This document shows positions 44,704 through 58,934 of a stretch of DNA of 64,000 bases, one piece after another. The stretch covers positions 1 to 64,000 of the forward strand of contig OZ025857.1 in the NCBI GenBank assembly GCA_964019425.1. The letters are read 5' to 3'. The notes below the pieces were generated by a model. It saw nothing but the letters and a program-made list of their open reading frames with translations. It did no database searches and was not told where the DNA came from. The translations under genes and the position numbers were made by a program. The stretch's first letter is position 1, and each line of letters starts with the position of its first letter. Origin of the DNA: Flectonema sp. DT1601. Taxonomy: Eukaryota; Euglenozoa; Diplonemea; Diplonemida; Diplonemidae.

Positions 44704-47700
44704 TTTTGTTTTGTGCTAGAGGTTATCCTGTGGGAAAATAGATTGCGATATTTGGTTGAGAAATGACACGGCTGAAGAAATACACTAATACCACGCAGAA
44801 GCTTTTTTTTAGGGCAGTGTCCCATAATGGACTGCGATTATCTGTGAGGGAAATGATATTCATAACTAACTAACAACAACCAATTTATTCGAGACCGCCT
44901 TGCCAGGTGCAGTTGTCGTCCAGAACATGATTGGTGTTGAACTTTGGATACGGCTGCCTGTGTAAATAAAAAAGATAATTACAACAATACACCAGTCTCT
45001 CGTTCTCAGACCAGTCTCTCGTTCTCAGGGTCCTAATAAAACAAAACACATATTTCCCCTAACTTACATTCAAAGTGAACATAAGAGAAAAGCAAGACTG
45101 CCAAACTAAGGAGGAAAAACCTACATCACACAAATAATAAAAGCTTTGTGAAGAATTTTTGCAAAAGGAGAACGAGACCGCATGACACGGACTCGAATAA
45201 TCTAATTTAAGTTTTGCAAATAAGAAAATTAAAAAAGATAAAAACAACAAAACACATAAAAACCAAAATAAGTTTGGAATAACATGAGGGTTGTTAGCAA
45301 CAATTACATAGTTCAACATTAAATGTTGGGCAAAGTCCAGAGTGGGGAGGTTTTACCGAAATAATACCATCTCCTGTGTCCTTCTAAGTTCTATGCAAGA
45401 ACTACAAGAGATCTTACAGAATTGTCCTTCATGGGAATAGGGGGGACCTCAATATGCTTATCACCTGTAACTTCTGTACTAACAGTCGGTCTTGTATGTT
45501 AGATAAAATAGATACTTGGTTTTGCTAAAGAACGACGTTCTATAAAACCCATCCATTGAGACACAACAATGACCAAAAACATACTACACATACTTCCATC
45601 TCAAAATGTTTCAGCTACTAATATTGCTATCACTATTTGTGGGTGTGGACGTTCAAATCCGACACCAGGTTCAGTTCATCCATTGTGAACGAAGTCATAA
45701 GATTTGCAGGGGCAGACCAACCTATATACAGGTTGGCACCAGCGTGATTTATTTCAAAAAAAAGGAACATAGAGCGCAGGAATTCTATTTGTGTTGGTAC
45801 ATCGTTGACATAACATAACGATACCAAAACAAATTATGATTCCACATATTCAAATGGTTGAAAAGAAAGAATGGAAGAACGGGAATAACAAAAGAGGTTA
45901 GAAGCGGCAGATTAGAACATTCTCAAAAGAACTCGCGGGATCCGAGAAGGTAGCTTAGCAGGTGACAACCATGGGCGATGTCTCAGCATTGCCCCAGAAA
46001 GGGGGGATTTCGGTGTTTCCTTCTCAACGTGCAGTATCCCTAACGGAGCAGTGAACTTGTCCAGGGCGTCTTTCGGGAAATGAATACAGTCGGTCTTGTA
46101 TGTCTGGGGAATAGAGGAATGGCTAACGTAGTACACAGCAAACCAGGGGATCTTCTTCTTGTTGAGTGCTTTCACCCCAGGTGATGTCTTGAGCTTCTCT
46201 TGCCAATTGGGCCAATCAGCCGACTGTGTATATTTGATCTGGCACACTTCTGCTGTGAGGACTGACTTTCCATTATTCAGGCGAAAGTGGGGTGTGATGT
46301 ATTCAATTCCTTTTTCGTTGGAGAGATTGGAGTAGAGAGTCCTCCCATCGCTGAATAACCTCCAATCACTGTCAGTAAGCCCCTTAAACTTCGAAACATG
46401 ACTGACTAAGTTTGTAGATAAATCATTAAATTCAAACAGGAACGTATCGTCAGCCCTAAGCAGGTCGCATTTACGATCGGTAGCTTTTGTTGCAGCAGTG
46501 ACAGTTGAGTTTTTGAAGAATTCATCGATCCGTGGCTCCATCTTCAGATGATGGTATGCCACCTTTCGAACTATCTCATAATGCATTAAGAGACCCTCGA
46601 CCCGCTTCTCTTGTCCCGTCATTATCTGATCGTCGCTGTCATAGCAGCCTGCAATGTGGTGCGACATGAGAGAACTCAAGTCCTCCTCACTATTTGCCCA
46701 CTCAGCAAGCATCAGCGGGAAAAAAATCTCATTGGAATCCTTACTCTGAACAGGTTGGAGGAGACCCGCGCTACGCATGGTTTCCCTCCATGCTTTAGTG
46801 GGTACTTGGGCGAACCAAGTGGAAACAATGTCCATCGGAGTGTGACCCTGAATTGTACTTATTATCTTGCATTCCATAAGAATTGTCGATCGGGCTTTGG
46901 CAATATCGCTATCATACACCTCTTGGTCTCCCTTTACAAGGTAGTCTCTTGAGTTCATGACACCTTCAAACAAAGCCCGTGGATTCCCACCACATTGGTT
47001 AATCAGCTTTTGAATCCGTCCATCTTTCTTTGCAGCACTTCTGATGTCAGCGGGGAGGAGATCGAACGCTTCAGCCTGTGGCAAGTTATGGAGGCGGATG
47101 TTTGTCAGGATAGGGCGACCTGAAGCAGTTTGCACTTTCGAAGCGAAAGATTCAGCTAATGCGGACATGACAAAAATGACAGGACCTCCGTATTCATCGG
47201 GATACCTAATGGAAGAATCCTGCTGCTGCATAAGACTGCTCACCACTTTGGCAGCTTCTCCCTCAATCATTGCGAGTTCATCAATACCAATGACCAGGGT
47301 ACCTGGGATTGTTTGCCCAAGCTTTTTCCGCAGGAGGAACACAGCAGTTTTGAAGCTTCCAATCCTTTGAACATCCTCTTCACGCATTCCGTTGTACCTT
47401 AAGATGTGCCTACTGAATGCAATGTCTGTCCGATGTAAACCTAGTTTCTCGCAATCATTTCCGAATTCGCTAACGCTGCCACCACATTCATTGAAGGAAG
47501 ACGTGACGGCCCTTGCATTTGGGTCAGCTGCCTGAACCCACCCTGGCTTCCCATCGAATCCGACCATTGCTCGCATGACCGCTGTTTTGCCTGTACCTTT
47601 CACTCCATACGAAGTCAGCAACTTTGATTTATTGTCGTGAGTCCAATATTTCTCGTCCTTCCGCACCACCTTCGTAGCATAGTCAAGGATTATTTCTTTT

Positions 47701-48584
47701 GCACTTTCGCGACAAATCAACTCCTGTTTATAAGGATCGAACTTTAGGTGTTCCCATCTCTTCAAGATCGCATTTCCTTCTTCATTATCACACTCTAACA
47801 AATATTCCACTTTGTGACCACCCTGTTTTAGTGTTGGGAAGGTTAACTAAACGGTAAGTAAAACAGCTTTTCAATAAAACTCATGGTAAAGTAGAAAACA
47901 AGTCACAACTTAAGTTACTAGGATGCAGTTACTTTGTTATCATGCATGTATATAAAAAAAACATTCCTCATGCTGTTTCTAGTTCGTAACCTGGCTGGGT
48001 TTATTGGTGACATTCTTTGAAATATTCGAATTATCCATCGTAACCTTTTTATTCCCATTCTTGAAAAATTTATCCTTCCATGAAATACTCGGGTTAACTT
48101 GAGCTTTCTTAAAGGGGTCCTTGTTCTTTTTTGGATCAATCTGATAATGTTTGATCTTTTGAGAGGCGTTAAAGCATGCCTTGTTTCCATTGGTATTGTG
48201 CTCAAAGTCTATGGTTTTTTCCATGATTTTGGAGCCATCTTTAATGAAATGCCTTTTCGGTATCTTATTAATGTTGTTAGAGTCATACACCTGACATATA
48301 AAACCTAACTCGGATAGATCAAAGGACCAGTGCCAGCCTGGCTTAGGTTTTTTCGACCACGGAAAATTACTGAAGTTATGAAGAGGCATATCGGTGGCTG
48401 ACGAATAAGTTACAAATGGGACAGATCGCCACTTGCCCGGTAATCAGTAATTGGGTTAGGTTCGCTCGACTGCAAGAGAACAAATCAATCTGAAGGGCTG
48501 TCAGTGACCAATACGAAAAAAGGACGGGACCCGTTCAGACAGGTTACCCCGAAATGCGTTACAAATAAAAAGTAAAAGGTATAC
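44437..48584. repeat. Segmental duplication block P2
   Basis: Second copy of P1 (23887-28025), inserted between C3 and M4 at header and intron positions. Confidence 0.85.
45606..45818 (+). CDS. Possible small secreted protein, copy 2 (70 aa)
   Basis: Same hydrophobic start as 25056-25310. Two substitutions change K to Q and H to Y, and an inserted A moves the stop, shortening the tail. This weakens the case for a constrained protein. Confidence 0.25.
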   Translation: MFQLLILLSLFVGVDVQIRHQVQFIHCERSHKICRGRPTYIQVGTSVIYFKKKEHRAQEFYLCWYIVDIT

Positions 48585-48890
48585 CTCAGTAGCATTCTCT
48601 AACAAGCCGATGTATCTGCTCTTCTCAGCCTCCAGTTTCTTTAAGTCGGTGTTGAGCTCTTGCAGATAGTTGTCGAGACCACCTTTTTTGGCATCTATCC
48701 AATTTTTAAATCCGTTCTGTTCACCAGTGAGAGCATTTGCATTGAATTCTGCTTGTTGGATCACAACGATCTCCTTAATCTCATTCTCCTTTTCAGTGAT
48801 CTTCGTTATCGTCTTCCCCAAGAATGTTCTAATTCTGTCTTTCTCTGCATCTATCACAGCAGGCTGAACATCGGATGGTGAGCCGGACAT
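45912..48890 (-). CDS. CRN2-P2: second Crinkler ATPase family, apparently intact, four exons
   Basis: Exons are 48890-48585 (type A header), 48469-48414, 48369-48045 and 47822-45912. Phases fit throughout (306, 56 and 325 nt before a phase-0 last exon), giving about 865 aa. An alternative donor about 57 nt further into intron 3 is also in frame. The last exon carries Walker A GVKGTGKT, Walker B LVIGIDELAM, CGGNPRALFEG, and a nuclease-like region with AEVCQIKY followed by IPWFAVYYVSHSS. It begins at GGHKVEY after an AAAACAG acceptor. Exon 3 (NFPWSKKPKPGWHWSFDLSEL...) has no recognised domain and is shared with CRN3. Function as a nuclease effector or selfish-element protein is inferred from family architecture. 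Confidence 0.75.
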
Positions 48891-49180
48891 TGTTTTTGTG
48901 TCGTTGTTGTTGTTTTCTTGGGGGTGAAACTTTGACAATGTAGAAACAGTAACAACTTTAGGTATTAAAGAAAACAAAATTAATATCAAGTACTTGACTG
49001 AAAAATATTCGTAATTGTTAATCAAAGAAAATTACCTTTAGAAAAAATATAAAATAAAAAGAAAAAATATAAAAAAATAACTATATTTTTTGTCTTATTG
49101 AACAGAAAACGTTGACGAATCTGGTAATTCGGGGACCACGTACTAACAGGTTGAGCATGGTGAGGAGGACATTGGTTTTG

Positions 49181-49329
<149 letters not shown>

Positions 49330-50332
49330 GGGGGTGTTGCCTGTTGGAAATAGATTGTTAAAACCGAATGACCTGTATCAAATCTCCTACAAGGCGATTC
49401 CGAGAATGCTTACTTGCATCGGCTTCATAATTAACCGAATTTTCGAGCTTGGCCAACAATCTCTTTGTCCTCTCAAGTTTTCCCATCACTGTGAATTCAC
49501 TATTTACATAGTTGTAGTTTCTGCCCTTGTGATCACCTTTGCTTCTGGCATCATTTCTTCATTCACCTTCCCACAGGACTCCTCCTTCTTCGAGACTCTG
49601 CTAGCCATTCTACTTGCTTAGCGATAAGGGTTGTGTTGGGGGGTAAAGGATGGCAGTAATGACTTAAAGATACAATCTTGGAAGAATAAATCTTCTTGGT
49701 GAAAGAAATCAACAATATTGCGATACATGCCTGCGATATTTGGCAGCGATGCATGGTGGCGATACGTGGCGGCGATACGTATCGCTGCAACCACCATAAT
49801 GAACGTTCGTTTATTTTACTCTATCTGGCCTTAGGGAAAATTTAGAAAGTCTGCCCGTCCTCGAGGAGACAAACTGCTGCCACGCTTCCTGGGACGGAAG
49901 CGAGTGTTATCAGCAAGGCCGTCCTGGATTAGATTGAAATGGCAAAGACCCCTTGATTTCCGACTTCGATAACAAGTTTGGAATCTCTTCCCATTGCAGT
50001 GAAACTTCTCTTGCCGCCGCTTTCCTTGCCGTTGTTTTGCTTTTTCGCAGTCACGAGACTGCTTACCTACTTAATAGTGTTTCCTAAAAGTAGAATTCAA
50101 CCTCCAACGAACGCTATAATCTCTAAATATAATTAATTCCAACAACCCAACAGATGCATTTGATTTGTGGATTTAATTGGTTTTAGTAAGCCTGGCTAAG
50201 AAATTAAATAATACCGATAACGAACTAGAAACTAATAAAGATTCACCTTAGACACCCCTTCAATGAGTCATGTGTTCCTGAAAAGTAAAAGTTGCCACAC
50301 TGAGTGTCGATATTACTCTTCCAGTCAACAAC

Positions 50333-50638
50333 TCACAAAGTAGAGAGGAGCTTAAGGACCACATGGATGTCGGGAATAAAGAAAAAGGGTGGGTCAAAGC
50401 AAATAGGGGGCGAGGAACGCTCTGCTGTCATCACCGAGGGGTGATGAGGAGTTGTTTCTGCTTTAGTAGAAGAGGGCTGCTCTCTGGTGTTATTATGATA
50501 AGATAGAGTATCAACAACGACCAGGCGCCCAATACTTAACAACAAAAGCCCTCCAACGAGCGCTGCACACTTCACAAAGAAATGATAGCAATAGTTCAAA
50601 CAAGTCTTCTTTTTTTTATTCTTTTCCTTCCAGACATC
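50333..50638 (-). CDS. Membrane-protein exon (copy 4)
   Basis: Copy of 30002-30307, frame preserved. Confidence 0.35.
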   Translation of the reverse strand, partial: DVWKEKNKKKKTCLNYCYHFFVKCAALVGGLLLLSIGRLVVVDTLSYHNNTREQPSSTKAETTPHHPSVMTAERSSPPICFDPPFFFIPDIHVVLKLLSTL

Positions 50639-50842
50639 CTGAAACTAATAATCAAGTAATCAATATTTCTACTAAAAAGTTCAAAGCAGTTGGATAGCAG
50701 GCAAATCTCAGACTTTTTTTTTTTTCTTCTTTCAATTTCAGACAATTATTTTCATTCTTTATGTTTTCTTTCTCTGCTTGTCGACGTATGAAACTGGGGT
50801 TTCCCCCTCATGCTAATTAAGAGCGAATTAGCAAGCAGGGGC

Positions 50843-51507
50843 CTACTTAGATTTCTTACCACCTGGCTTGGCAGCAGCCTTCTTTTCCTTCTTCTCAGGC
50901 CTTACAATTGGTTTACCGGCTTCCTGTGGGCGAGTTGTGTTTATAGCTTTTTTTTCATAAATTCTATAGTTCTAGAGTCTCTCTAATTGTGAAACCAAAG
51001 TCTGATCTCAGTTTGTTAGTAACAACACACCTTTCCTTTCAAGTGGATTCCAAGAGCCCTCTCCATCTTCTGAATGACTTGGTTGTTAGGGATGGCCTTT
51101 CCGTTCTCATATTCCTGTTAGTTGATTATTATCAATTCTGTTGGATGGTATAATGGGGGGTTTTAATTGTTCTAACGTACCTTAATAATTGTCTCTCTCT
51201 CTTGACACTTCAAAGCGAGTTCCTTCTGGTTCCACCCCTTGGTCATTCTCGCTTGCATAAGGGTTATTTGAAAGTCTCTTGAAACCATCTTGTGCTTCAA
51301 AGTTTCGTTGTCTTCATCGAGCTTTTTGTGGTTCATGGAACCAGTGGTGTGCTGTTTTATTTATTTTACAGGATGCTGACCAGCAACTGAATAACAACTC
51401 AATGCATACCTGCTGGTTAAGAGTTCTTCCACCGGATGACACGTGAGGACCACCTCTGGATACGAAACGTGCATCTCCAGGCGCAATTCTGAGGGCAGCT
51501 CCGGACT
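50843..51507 (-). pseudogene. MBF1 copy 4, 5'-truncated
   Basis: Same truncation point and exons as copy 1. Confidence 0.9.
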
Positions 51508-53977
51508 GCTTTTTACCGTACTAATTCATTTCCAATCTGGCTCCGAAGATAAAAGAGGGGTCGGGGTGAGTGGTGTGTGTGGGGAGTTTTTTGTTGACCG
51601 CGGGTAGTGGGGATGGGTGCAAAATATGTTTCAAACAGTGTTTGCTTTTTTTTAAGGTCATCCACACAAACTTTGAAGGACTTCCTTAAATCTATTGGGA
51701 ATTTCTTACTTTCGACTCGTTCTAAAACTCTCTTGGTGGGTATTCATTTTCAGCTAACACAGAAGTTGAGGAAAAAAAAGAAAAAACTGCTAATAGAAAG
51801 TCGTGCGGGGTTTCATTTTTTTTGTTGTTGAACCTTTATCCCTCTCTACACTGTGGTAAGGTCCTTCCGCCGAGGGGTACGGGCAGATTATTGTACTAAA
51901 ATGGCTGTACGGGAGGGGTACGGGTTTGGAGGTGGTAGGGTACGGGAGGTATACGGGAGGGGTATACGGGTCAAGGTAAGAACTTACAACTGTGTACGCT
52001 ACAACATTCTACAGATTCTGCGGAGCATTCTTGGAGGTCTCTGGAACTTTACTTGTGGTGGTAACCAATTCATAGGACGATGCCTGAGCAAGGATGAACT
52101 TGGGTAATTGACTTTTGGTAAACCAAGTTTGCTCAACCACTTCTCCATGGAATCTTTTGTGAACCAAATACCATTCCGCTTGGCAGTCTGAAGCTTTGGT
52201 GTGTGTGTGGTGAAATAAAGACCATGTACATTAAGTGGTACCTTCTCTTCCGTTGCCCAAGCCTGGAGTTTCTGGACAGCTGGAATTTCCACAGCCTTCG
52301 TTTCTACTTCTTGGAGGTTAGCGACTTTCTTTGCTAGTTTGCACTGGGCACAGAATAGGTAGAGCGTTGCCTCTTTATCTCCTTTGGAGAGCGTCAAAGG
52401 GATCAGAATGTCAACACCCTCTTCGACGATATTTTTCGAGTAAACAGCTTGTCCAGATTGGAGCATGTTGTAAAGTTCTCTGGATTCCAGGATGTTAAGG
52501 GATGAAGGTTTTTGCACTTTTGCAACTGGCCTGGGGTGAACAATCAATTCTCTTATGGTTTCCTGGATATGGTCAGCCCCATTAAAATATACACTCAACT
52601 TTGGTGTAATTCCCAGCTGTTTGTATGCGTGGTTCAGAAGCCCTTCAAAGTAGATTGTTGTCTCTTCAAATGTTTTGGGGTTCATGTTTGCATCACTGCC
52701 AAGATATTCAATCAGCCAATTCCCAACAAGCTCTGATCGGTTTTTATCTGCCCATGCCCAAACCAAACTTGGATTTAAGCATTCAACACCGTTTGAGAGT
52801 TTGTGGAGAACACCTCTGGTTCTTAATGCATCCTCTGTGGAAATGTCGAGTGACTCTGTGAGAACTGCAGCGAGGTGGTCCTTAACATATGACGTGTGAA
52901 GCGGTTGAAACATGCATGCACCATGAATCCCACTAGCTATGCGTGAAGCAAGACCAGCTGTACCATGACGCTTTGCTTCAGCAATCACACTGGAGAGACC
53001 CACAATTGCACGGGGATTACCAGCACACATGTTCAATGACCACTCAGTTACCAGATCCCCTGCCCCTTTAAGCTCGTCACTCAATAGATTCAGGGCATTT
53101 TCATGAGATAGGTTTGTTAATGGTATGTGAACGATCCGACGAAGACTACCTACAGACTCGGTCACTTCGTTATCAAACAACTCGGTGAGTGCTGTCCAGA
53201 CAAATCGTATCTCAGGTAAATTGGTATTGGTACACAAGTCCTGATAGGCCATCAGGGCAGTTCTCAGCGCTTTGCATCTATTTGTTGCACGACTCTTGAG
53301 TTCTGATTTATCCACACTTTGTTTCTGAAGCTCTATAATGTGATGTTCACGCAATTTAATAAGTTCATCAATACAGACAATCAAAGGGGTCTCATCAGAT
53401 AGGCCAAGCTTCTGTCGAAAGGCTGTGATCACCACATCGAAGTCTACAATGCGGTTGAAATCAACGTCTCTTCTTCTGAAGCTGTTTGTTTGGACAAGCT
53501 GACGAGCAAAGGCAACAAGCGGATCCATCTTTCCATCATCGATAATCTGTGCATCTTCATTATAGGTCATCATAATACTTCGATCAGGATACCATTCATT
53601 CATAATCCCTTTACGTAGCAGGAAGGTCTTCCCTGAGCCTGGAATTCCTACAGTTGTGATGACATGCCACCTAAAATTTTCACGTTCTTGATGCAACACC
53701 ACTTCAAGTGTCTCGCGTGCATTTTCCCTATCAAAGAGTGGCATATTTGCAACAACAGTCTTCATCTTCATTTTTGAATGGTCCAAAAGCTGCTCTACCT
53801 CCTCTACTGTGTATGGTACAACATCAGGCGTCTGTGTGGATGATTGTTTTTCTTTTAGTGAACAAGTAATTTCAATAATCGATCCGAAGGGCTGTACGGT
53901 GACCAAAACAGAAAAAGGTCGGACCCGTTCAGACGGGTTTACCGAAATGCGTTACAAATAAAAAGTAAAAGGTATAC
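51508..53977. repeat. Amplified module C4 (CRN1 body)
   Basis: Fourth copy of the C block. It has one noticed difference, a C-to-T at 52519, which changes E to K in the protein. Confidence 0.9.
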
Positions 53978-54283
53978 CTCAGTAGCATTCTCTAACAAGC
54001 CGATGTATCTGCTCTTCTCAGCCTCCAGTTTCTTTAAGTCGGTGTTGAGCTCTTGCAGATAGTTGTCGAGACCACCTTTTTTGGCATCTATCCAATTTTT
54101 AAATCCGTTCTGTTCACCAGTGAGAGCATTTGCATTGAATTCTGCTTGTTGGATCACAACGATCTCCTTAATCTCATTCTCCTTTTCAGTGATCTTCGTT
54201 ATCGTCTTCCCCAAGAATGTTCTAATTCTGTCTTTCTCTGCATCTATCACAGCAGGCTGAACATCGGATGGTGAGCCGGACAT
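51999..54283 (-). CDS. CRN1d: Crinkler/RHS-like ATPase-nuclease, type A header
   Basis: Exon 1 is 54283-53978 (102 codons) and exon 2 is 53891-51999. It differs from CRN1b only by E to K in the PRPVAKVQKPSS region, as far as seen. The header lies about 290 bp downstream of the longest (GTT)n array. Confidence 0.8.
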
Positions 54284-54573
54284 TGTTTTTGTGTCGTTGT
54301 TGTTGTTTTCTTGGGGGTGAAACTTTGACAATGTAGAAACAGTAACAACTTTAGGTATTAAAGAAAACAAAATTAATATCAAGTACTTGACTGAAAAATA
54401 TTCGTAATTGTTAATCAAAGAAAATTACCTTTAGAAAAAATATAAAATAAAAAGAAAAAATATAAAAAAATAACTATATTTTTTGTCTTATTGAACAGAA
54501 AACGTTGACGAATCTGGTAATTCGGGGACCACGTACTAACAGGTTGAGCATGGTGAGGAGGACATTGGTTTTG

Positions 54574-55517
<944 letters not shown>

Positions 55518-56520
55518 GGGGGTGTTGCCTGTTGGAAATAGATTGTTAAAACCGAATGACCTGTATCAAATCTCCTACAAGGCGATTCCGAGAATGCTTA
55601 CTTGCATCGGCTTCATAATTAACCGAATTTTCGAGCTTGGCCAACAATCTCTTTGTCCTCTCAAGTTTTCCCATCACTGTGAATTCACTATTTACATAGT
55701 TGTAGTTTCTGCCCTTGTGATCACCTTTGCTTCTGGCATCATTTCTTCATTCACCTTCCCACAGGACTCCTCCTTCTTCGAGACTCTGCTAGCCATTCTA
55801 CTTGCTTAGCGATAAGGGTTGTGTTGGGGGGTAAAGGATGGCAGTAATGACTTAAAGATACAATCTTGGAAGAATAAATCTTCTTGGTGAAAGAAATCAA
55901 CAATATTGCGATACATGCCTGCGATATTTGGCAGCGATGCATGGTGGCGATACGTGGCGGCGATACGTATCGCTGCAACCACCATAATGAACGTTCGTTT
56001 ATTTTACTCTATCTGGCCTTAGGGAAAATTTAGAAAGTCTGCCCGTCCTCGAGGAGACAAACTGCTGCCACGCTTCCTGGGACGGAAGCGAGTGTTATCA
56101 GCAAGGCCGTCCTGGATTAGATTGAAATGGCAAAGACCCCTTGATTTCCGACTTCGATAACAAGTTTGGAATCTCTTCCCATTGCAGTGAAACTTCTCTT
56201 GCCGCCGCTTTCCTTGCCGTTGTTTTGCTTTTTCGCAGTCACGAGACTGCTTACCTACTTAATAGTGTTTCCTAAAAGTAGAATTCAACCTCCAACGAAC
56301 GCTATAATCTCTAAATATAATTAATTCCAACAACCCAACAGATGCATTTGATTTGTGGATTTAATTGGTTTTAGTAAGCCTGGCTAAGAAATTAAATAAT
56401 ACCGATAACGAACTAGAAACTAATAAAGATTCACCTTAGACACCCCTTCAATGAGTCATGTGTTCCTGAAAAGTAAAAGTTGCCACACTGAGTGTCGATA
56501 TTACTCTTCCAGTCAAAAAC

Positions 56521-56826
56521 TCACAAAGTAGAGAGGAGCTTAAGGACCACATGGATGTCGGGAATAAAGAAAAAGGGTGGGTCAAAGCAAATAGGGGGCG
56601 AGGAACGCTCTGCTGTCATCACCGAGGGGTGATGAGGAGTTGTTTCTGCTTTAGTAGAAGAGGGCTGCTCTCTGGTGTTATTATGATAAGATAGAGTATC
56701 AACAACGACCAGGCGCCCAATACTTAACAACAAAAGCCCTCCAACGAGCGCTGCACACTTCACAAAGAAATGATAGCAATAGTTCAAACAAGTCTTCTTT
56801 TTTTTATTCTTTTCCTTCCAGACATC
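56521..56826 (-). CDS. Membrane-protein exon (copy 5, next to intact MBF1)
   Basis: Same exon as 30002-30307 in the presumed original location, downstream of MBF1. An upstream exon was not identified between it and the MBF1 stop at 57031. Confidence 0.4.
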   Translation of the reverse strand, partial: DVWKEKNKKKKTCLNYCYHFFVKCAALVGGLLLLSIGRLVVVDTLSYHNNTREQPSSTKAETTPHHPSVMTAERSSPPICFDPPFFFIPDIHVVLKLLSTL

Positions 56827-57030
56827 CTGAAACTAATAATCAAGTAATCAATATTTCTACTAAAAAGTTCAAAGCAGTTGGATAGCAGGCAAATCTCAGA
56901 CTTTTTTTTTTTTCTTCTTTCAATTTCAGACAATTATTTTCATTCTTTATGTTTTCTTTCTCTGCTTGTCGACGTATGAAACTGGGGTTTCCCCCTCATG
57001 CTAATTAAGAGCGAATTAGCAAGCAGGGGC

Positions 57031-57762
57031 CTACTTAGATTTCTTACCACCTGGCTTGGCAGCAGCCTTCTTTTCCTTCTTCTCAGGCCTTACAATTGGT
57101 TTACCGGCTTCCTGTGGGCGAGTTGTGTTTATAGCTTTTTTTTCATAAATTCTATAGTTCTAGAGTCTCTCTAATTGTGAAACCAAAGTCTGATCTCAGT
57201 TTGTTAGTAACAACACACCTTTCCTTTCAAGTGGATTCCAAGAGCCCTCTCCATCTTCTGAATGACTTGGTTGTTAGGGATGGCCTTTCCGTTCTCATAT
57301 TCCTGTTAGTTGATTATTATCAATTCTGTTGGATGGTATAATGGGGGGTTTTAATTGTTCTAACGTACCTTAATAATTGTCTCTCTCTCTTGACACTTCA
57401 AAGCGAGTTCCTTCTGGTTCCACCCCTTGGTCATTCTCGCTTGCATAAGGGTTATTTGAAAGTCTCTTGAAACCATCTTGTGCTTCAAAGTTTCGTTGTC
57501 TTCATCGAGCTTTTTGTGGTTCATGGAACCAGTGGTGTGCTGTTTTATTTATTTTACAGGATGCTGACCAGCAACTGAATAACAACTCAATGCATACCTG
57601 CTGGTTAAGAGTTCTTCCACCGGATGACACGTGAGGACCACCTCTGGATACGAAACGTGCATCTCCAGGCGCAATTCTGAGGGCAGCTCCGGACTTTGGT
57701 GCAGGCTTCTTGTTAAGGGTCACGGTATCCCAGTCCTGCCCCGTTGTCATAAAGCGTGACAT
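57031..57762 (-). CDS. MBF1: Multiprotein bridging factor 1
   Basis: Four exons on the minus strand: 57762-57598, 57539-57369, 57302-57219 and 57111-57031 (55, 57, 28 and 26 codons plus TAG), all joined in phase 0 by GT-AG introns of 57-107 bp. The product is 166 aa. It has the MBF1 N-terminal domain ([14 protein letters not shown]) followed by the Cro/C1-type helix-turn-helix ([16 protein letters not shown], then [28 protein letters not shown]) and a lysine-rich C-terminal tail. MBF1 is a conserved transcription coactivator linking TBP to regulators, and is also tied to ribosome quality control. The ATG at 57762 gives the usual N-terminus. This is the only complete copy in the window; four 5'-truncated copies lie to the left. 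Confidence 0.93.
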
Positions 57763-58094
57763 TTTAAAGTTGTTTAAGATCTGTTCATAAAGAGGTTTTT
57801 GTGAGACTTCACTCCCAACAAACGGACTACCGCCACAAAGAGTCCCAACAGGAACGTGTCTTTACACCTGTCTGAAAAAATATGATGTAGTGGAGCAGTA
57901 TTCAATAACAGAATTCGTAATAAATAATATTCTATGGTTTGGCTATCTAAGGTCTGTGTTGTTTCAATAGGTCACAACAACATAATATTATTCACCTTAT
58001 CGAAACAGTGGTACATAAGTGACTGGTTCACAGATGTTATCTTCTTGAACAGTAGCCCCTCTCATAACCAAACTGTTTGTTTTGTTTTGTTTTG
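57763..58094. other. Intergenic region 5' of MBF1
   Basis: Contains the MBF1 upstream region and the 3' flank of the coiled-coil gene (TTTTGTTTTGTTTTG near 58079). No other feature seen. Confidence 0.5.
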
Positions 58095-58934
58095 TTAATT
58101 TGTTTTCTTTGCAAAATTCGGATTGGAAATCACATACTCGAAAAGTGCTGGGGGAGAACGACCTGTTGATCTCACTGGCTTTTTCGTAGATGGAATGACG
58201 TTGGAAATTGAAGGTGGTGACTGAGTTGCGGTTGTGTGAGGGGTGTAATTGATCAGCGACGGGGCATGTGCAGCATCAGCCTGCTTGAGGCAAATAGAGG
58301 CTAACCCCGAGATAATTGAGGCGATGACAGCAGAAAAAGGATTCACTACAGAAGCAATTTCTTTTATGTGCCGCGATAGAGATTTCGATTCTGCAGAATC
58401 AGACAGGGATATGACATTATCAAGTGCCCTGCATGTTTCATCCCTCTGCTCTGGTGAGCAAGGCATCACTATGTTAACTGGCGGAGGAGGGCTAATCATA
58501 CCTTCGAGTACACCGTCGCCCAGATTGATATTTACTTTTAAGTTCTCAATTAGAACTTCATTTTCTTCGTTTTCCTCGCGTAAAACGGCCAACTGCTGTT
58601 GCAGTAGTTCTACCTGCTGTTGAAGACTGCTTGTCTCTTCCTTTAGGTTCTGAGTGTCCCTTTTAAAAGAGGTGCCCAATGTTTCATATTGCATAAAGTA
58701 ATGTTTCTTTTCCTTTTTCAACTCCTCTTCAATATATTTCTGTTGGCTGATTGCATCTTTCTTTTCTTTTCTTTCTCTATCTAACTGTCGATACATTTCG
58801 GACACCTCGATTTTGAGCCGCTTTACTGTCACTCGCTCCTTCTTCAGCAGCTCTTCCAAGCGACTATTTTCTTCAGTCAGTAAGGAAGCTTCTTCTACAC
58901 CTTCGGTACCTTCATGAAGTATGGCTTCTTTCAT
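58095..58934 (-). CDS. Coiled-coil protein of unknown function (279 aa)
   Basis: The frame starts at the ATG at 58934 and has no introns evident. Residues ~15-130 form a long, highly charged coiled coil (repeated E/K/L heptads, ENSRLEELLKKER, QQQVELLQQQLAVLREENEEN). A proline stretch (SPPPPVN) follows, then a predicted helical hydrophobic region (VVNPFSAVIASIISGLASICL), and a Ser/Thr/Pro-rich basic tail. Codon use looks like a real gene and the frame is long for the local composition. It sits between MBF1 and ELP3 on the same strand. No family is recognised; the hydrophobic stretch could be a weak membrane segment or an amphipathic helix. Confidence 0.7.
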   Translation of the reverse strand: MKEAILHEGTEGVEEASLLTEENSRLEELLKKERVTVKRLKIEVSEMYRQLDRERKEKKDAISQQKYIEEELKKEKKHYFMQYETLGTSFKRDTQNLKEETSSLQQQVELLQQQLAVLREENEENEVLIENLKVNINLGDGVLEGMISPPPPVNIVMPCSPEQRDETCRALDNVISLSDSAESKSLSRHIKEIASVVNPFSAVIASIISGLASICLKQADAAHAPSLINYTPHTTATQSPPSISNVIPSTKKPVRSTGRSPPALFEYVISNPNFAKKTN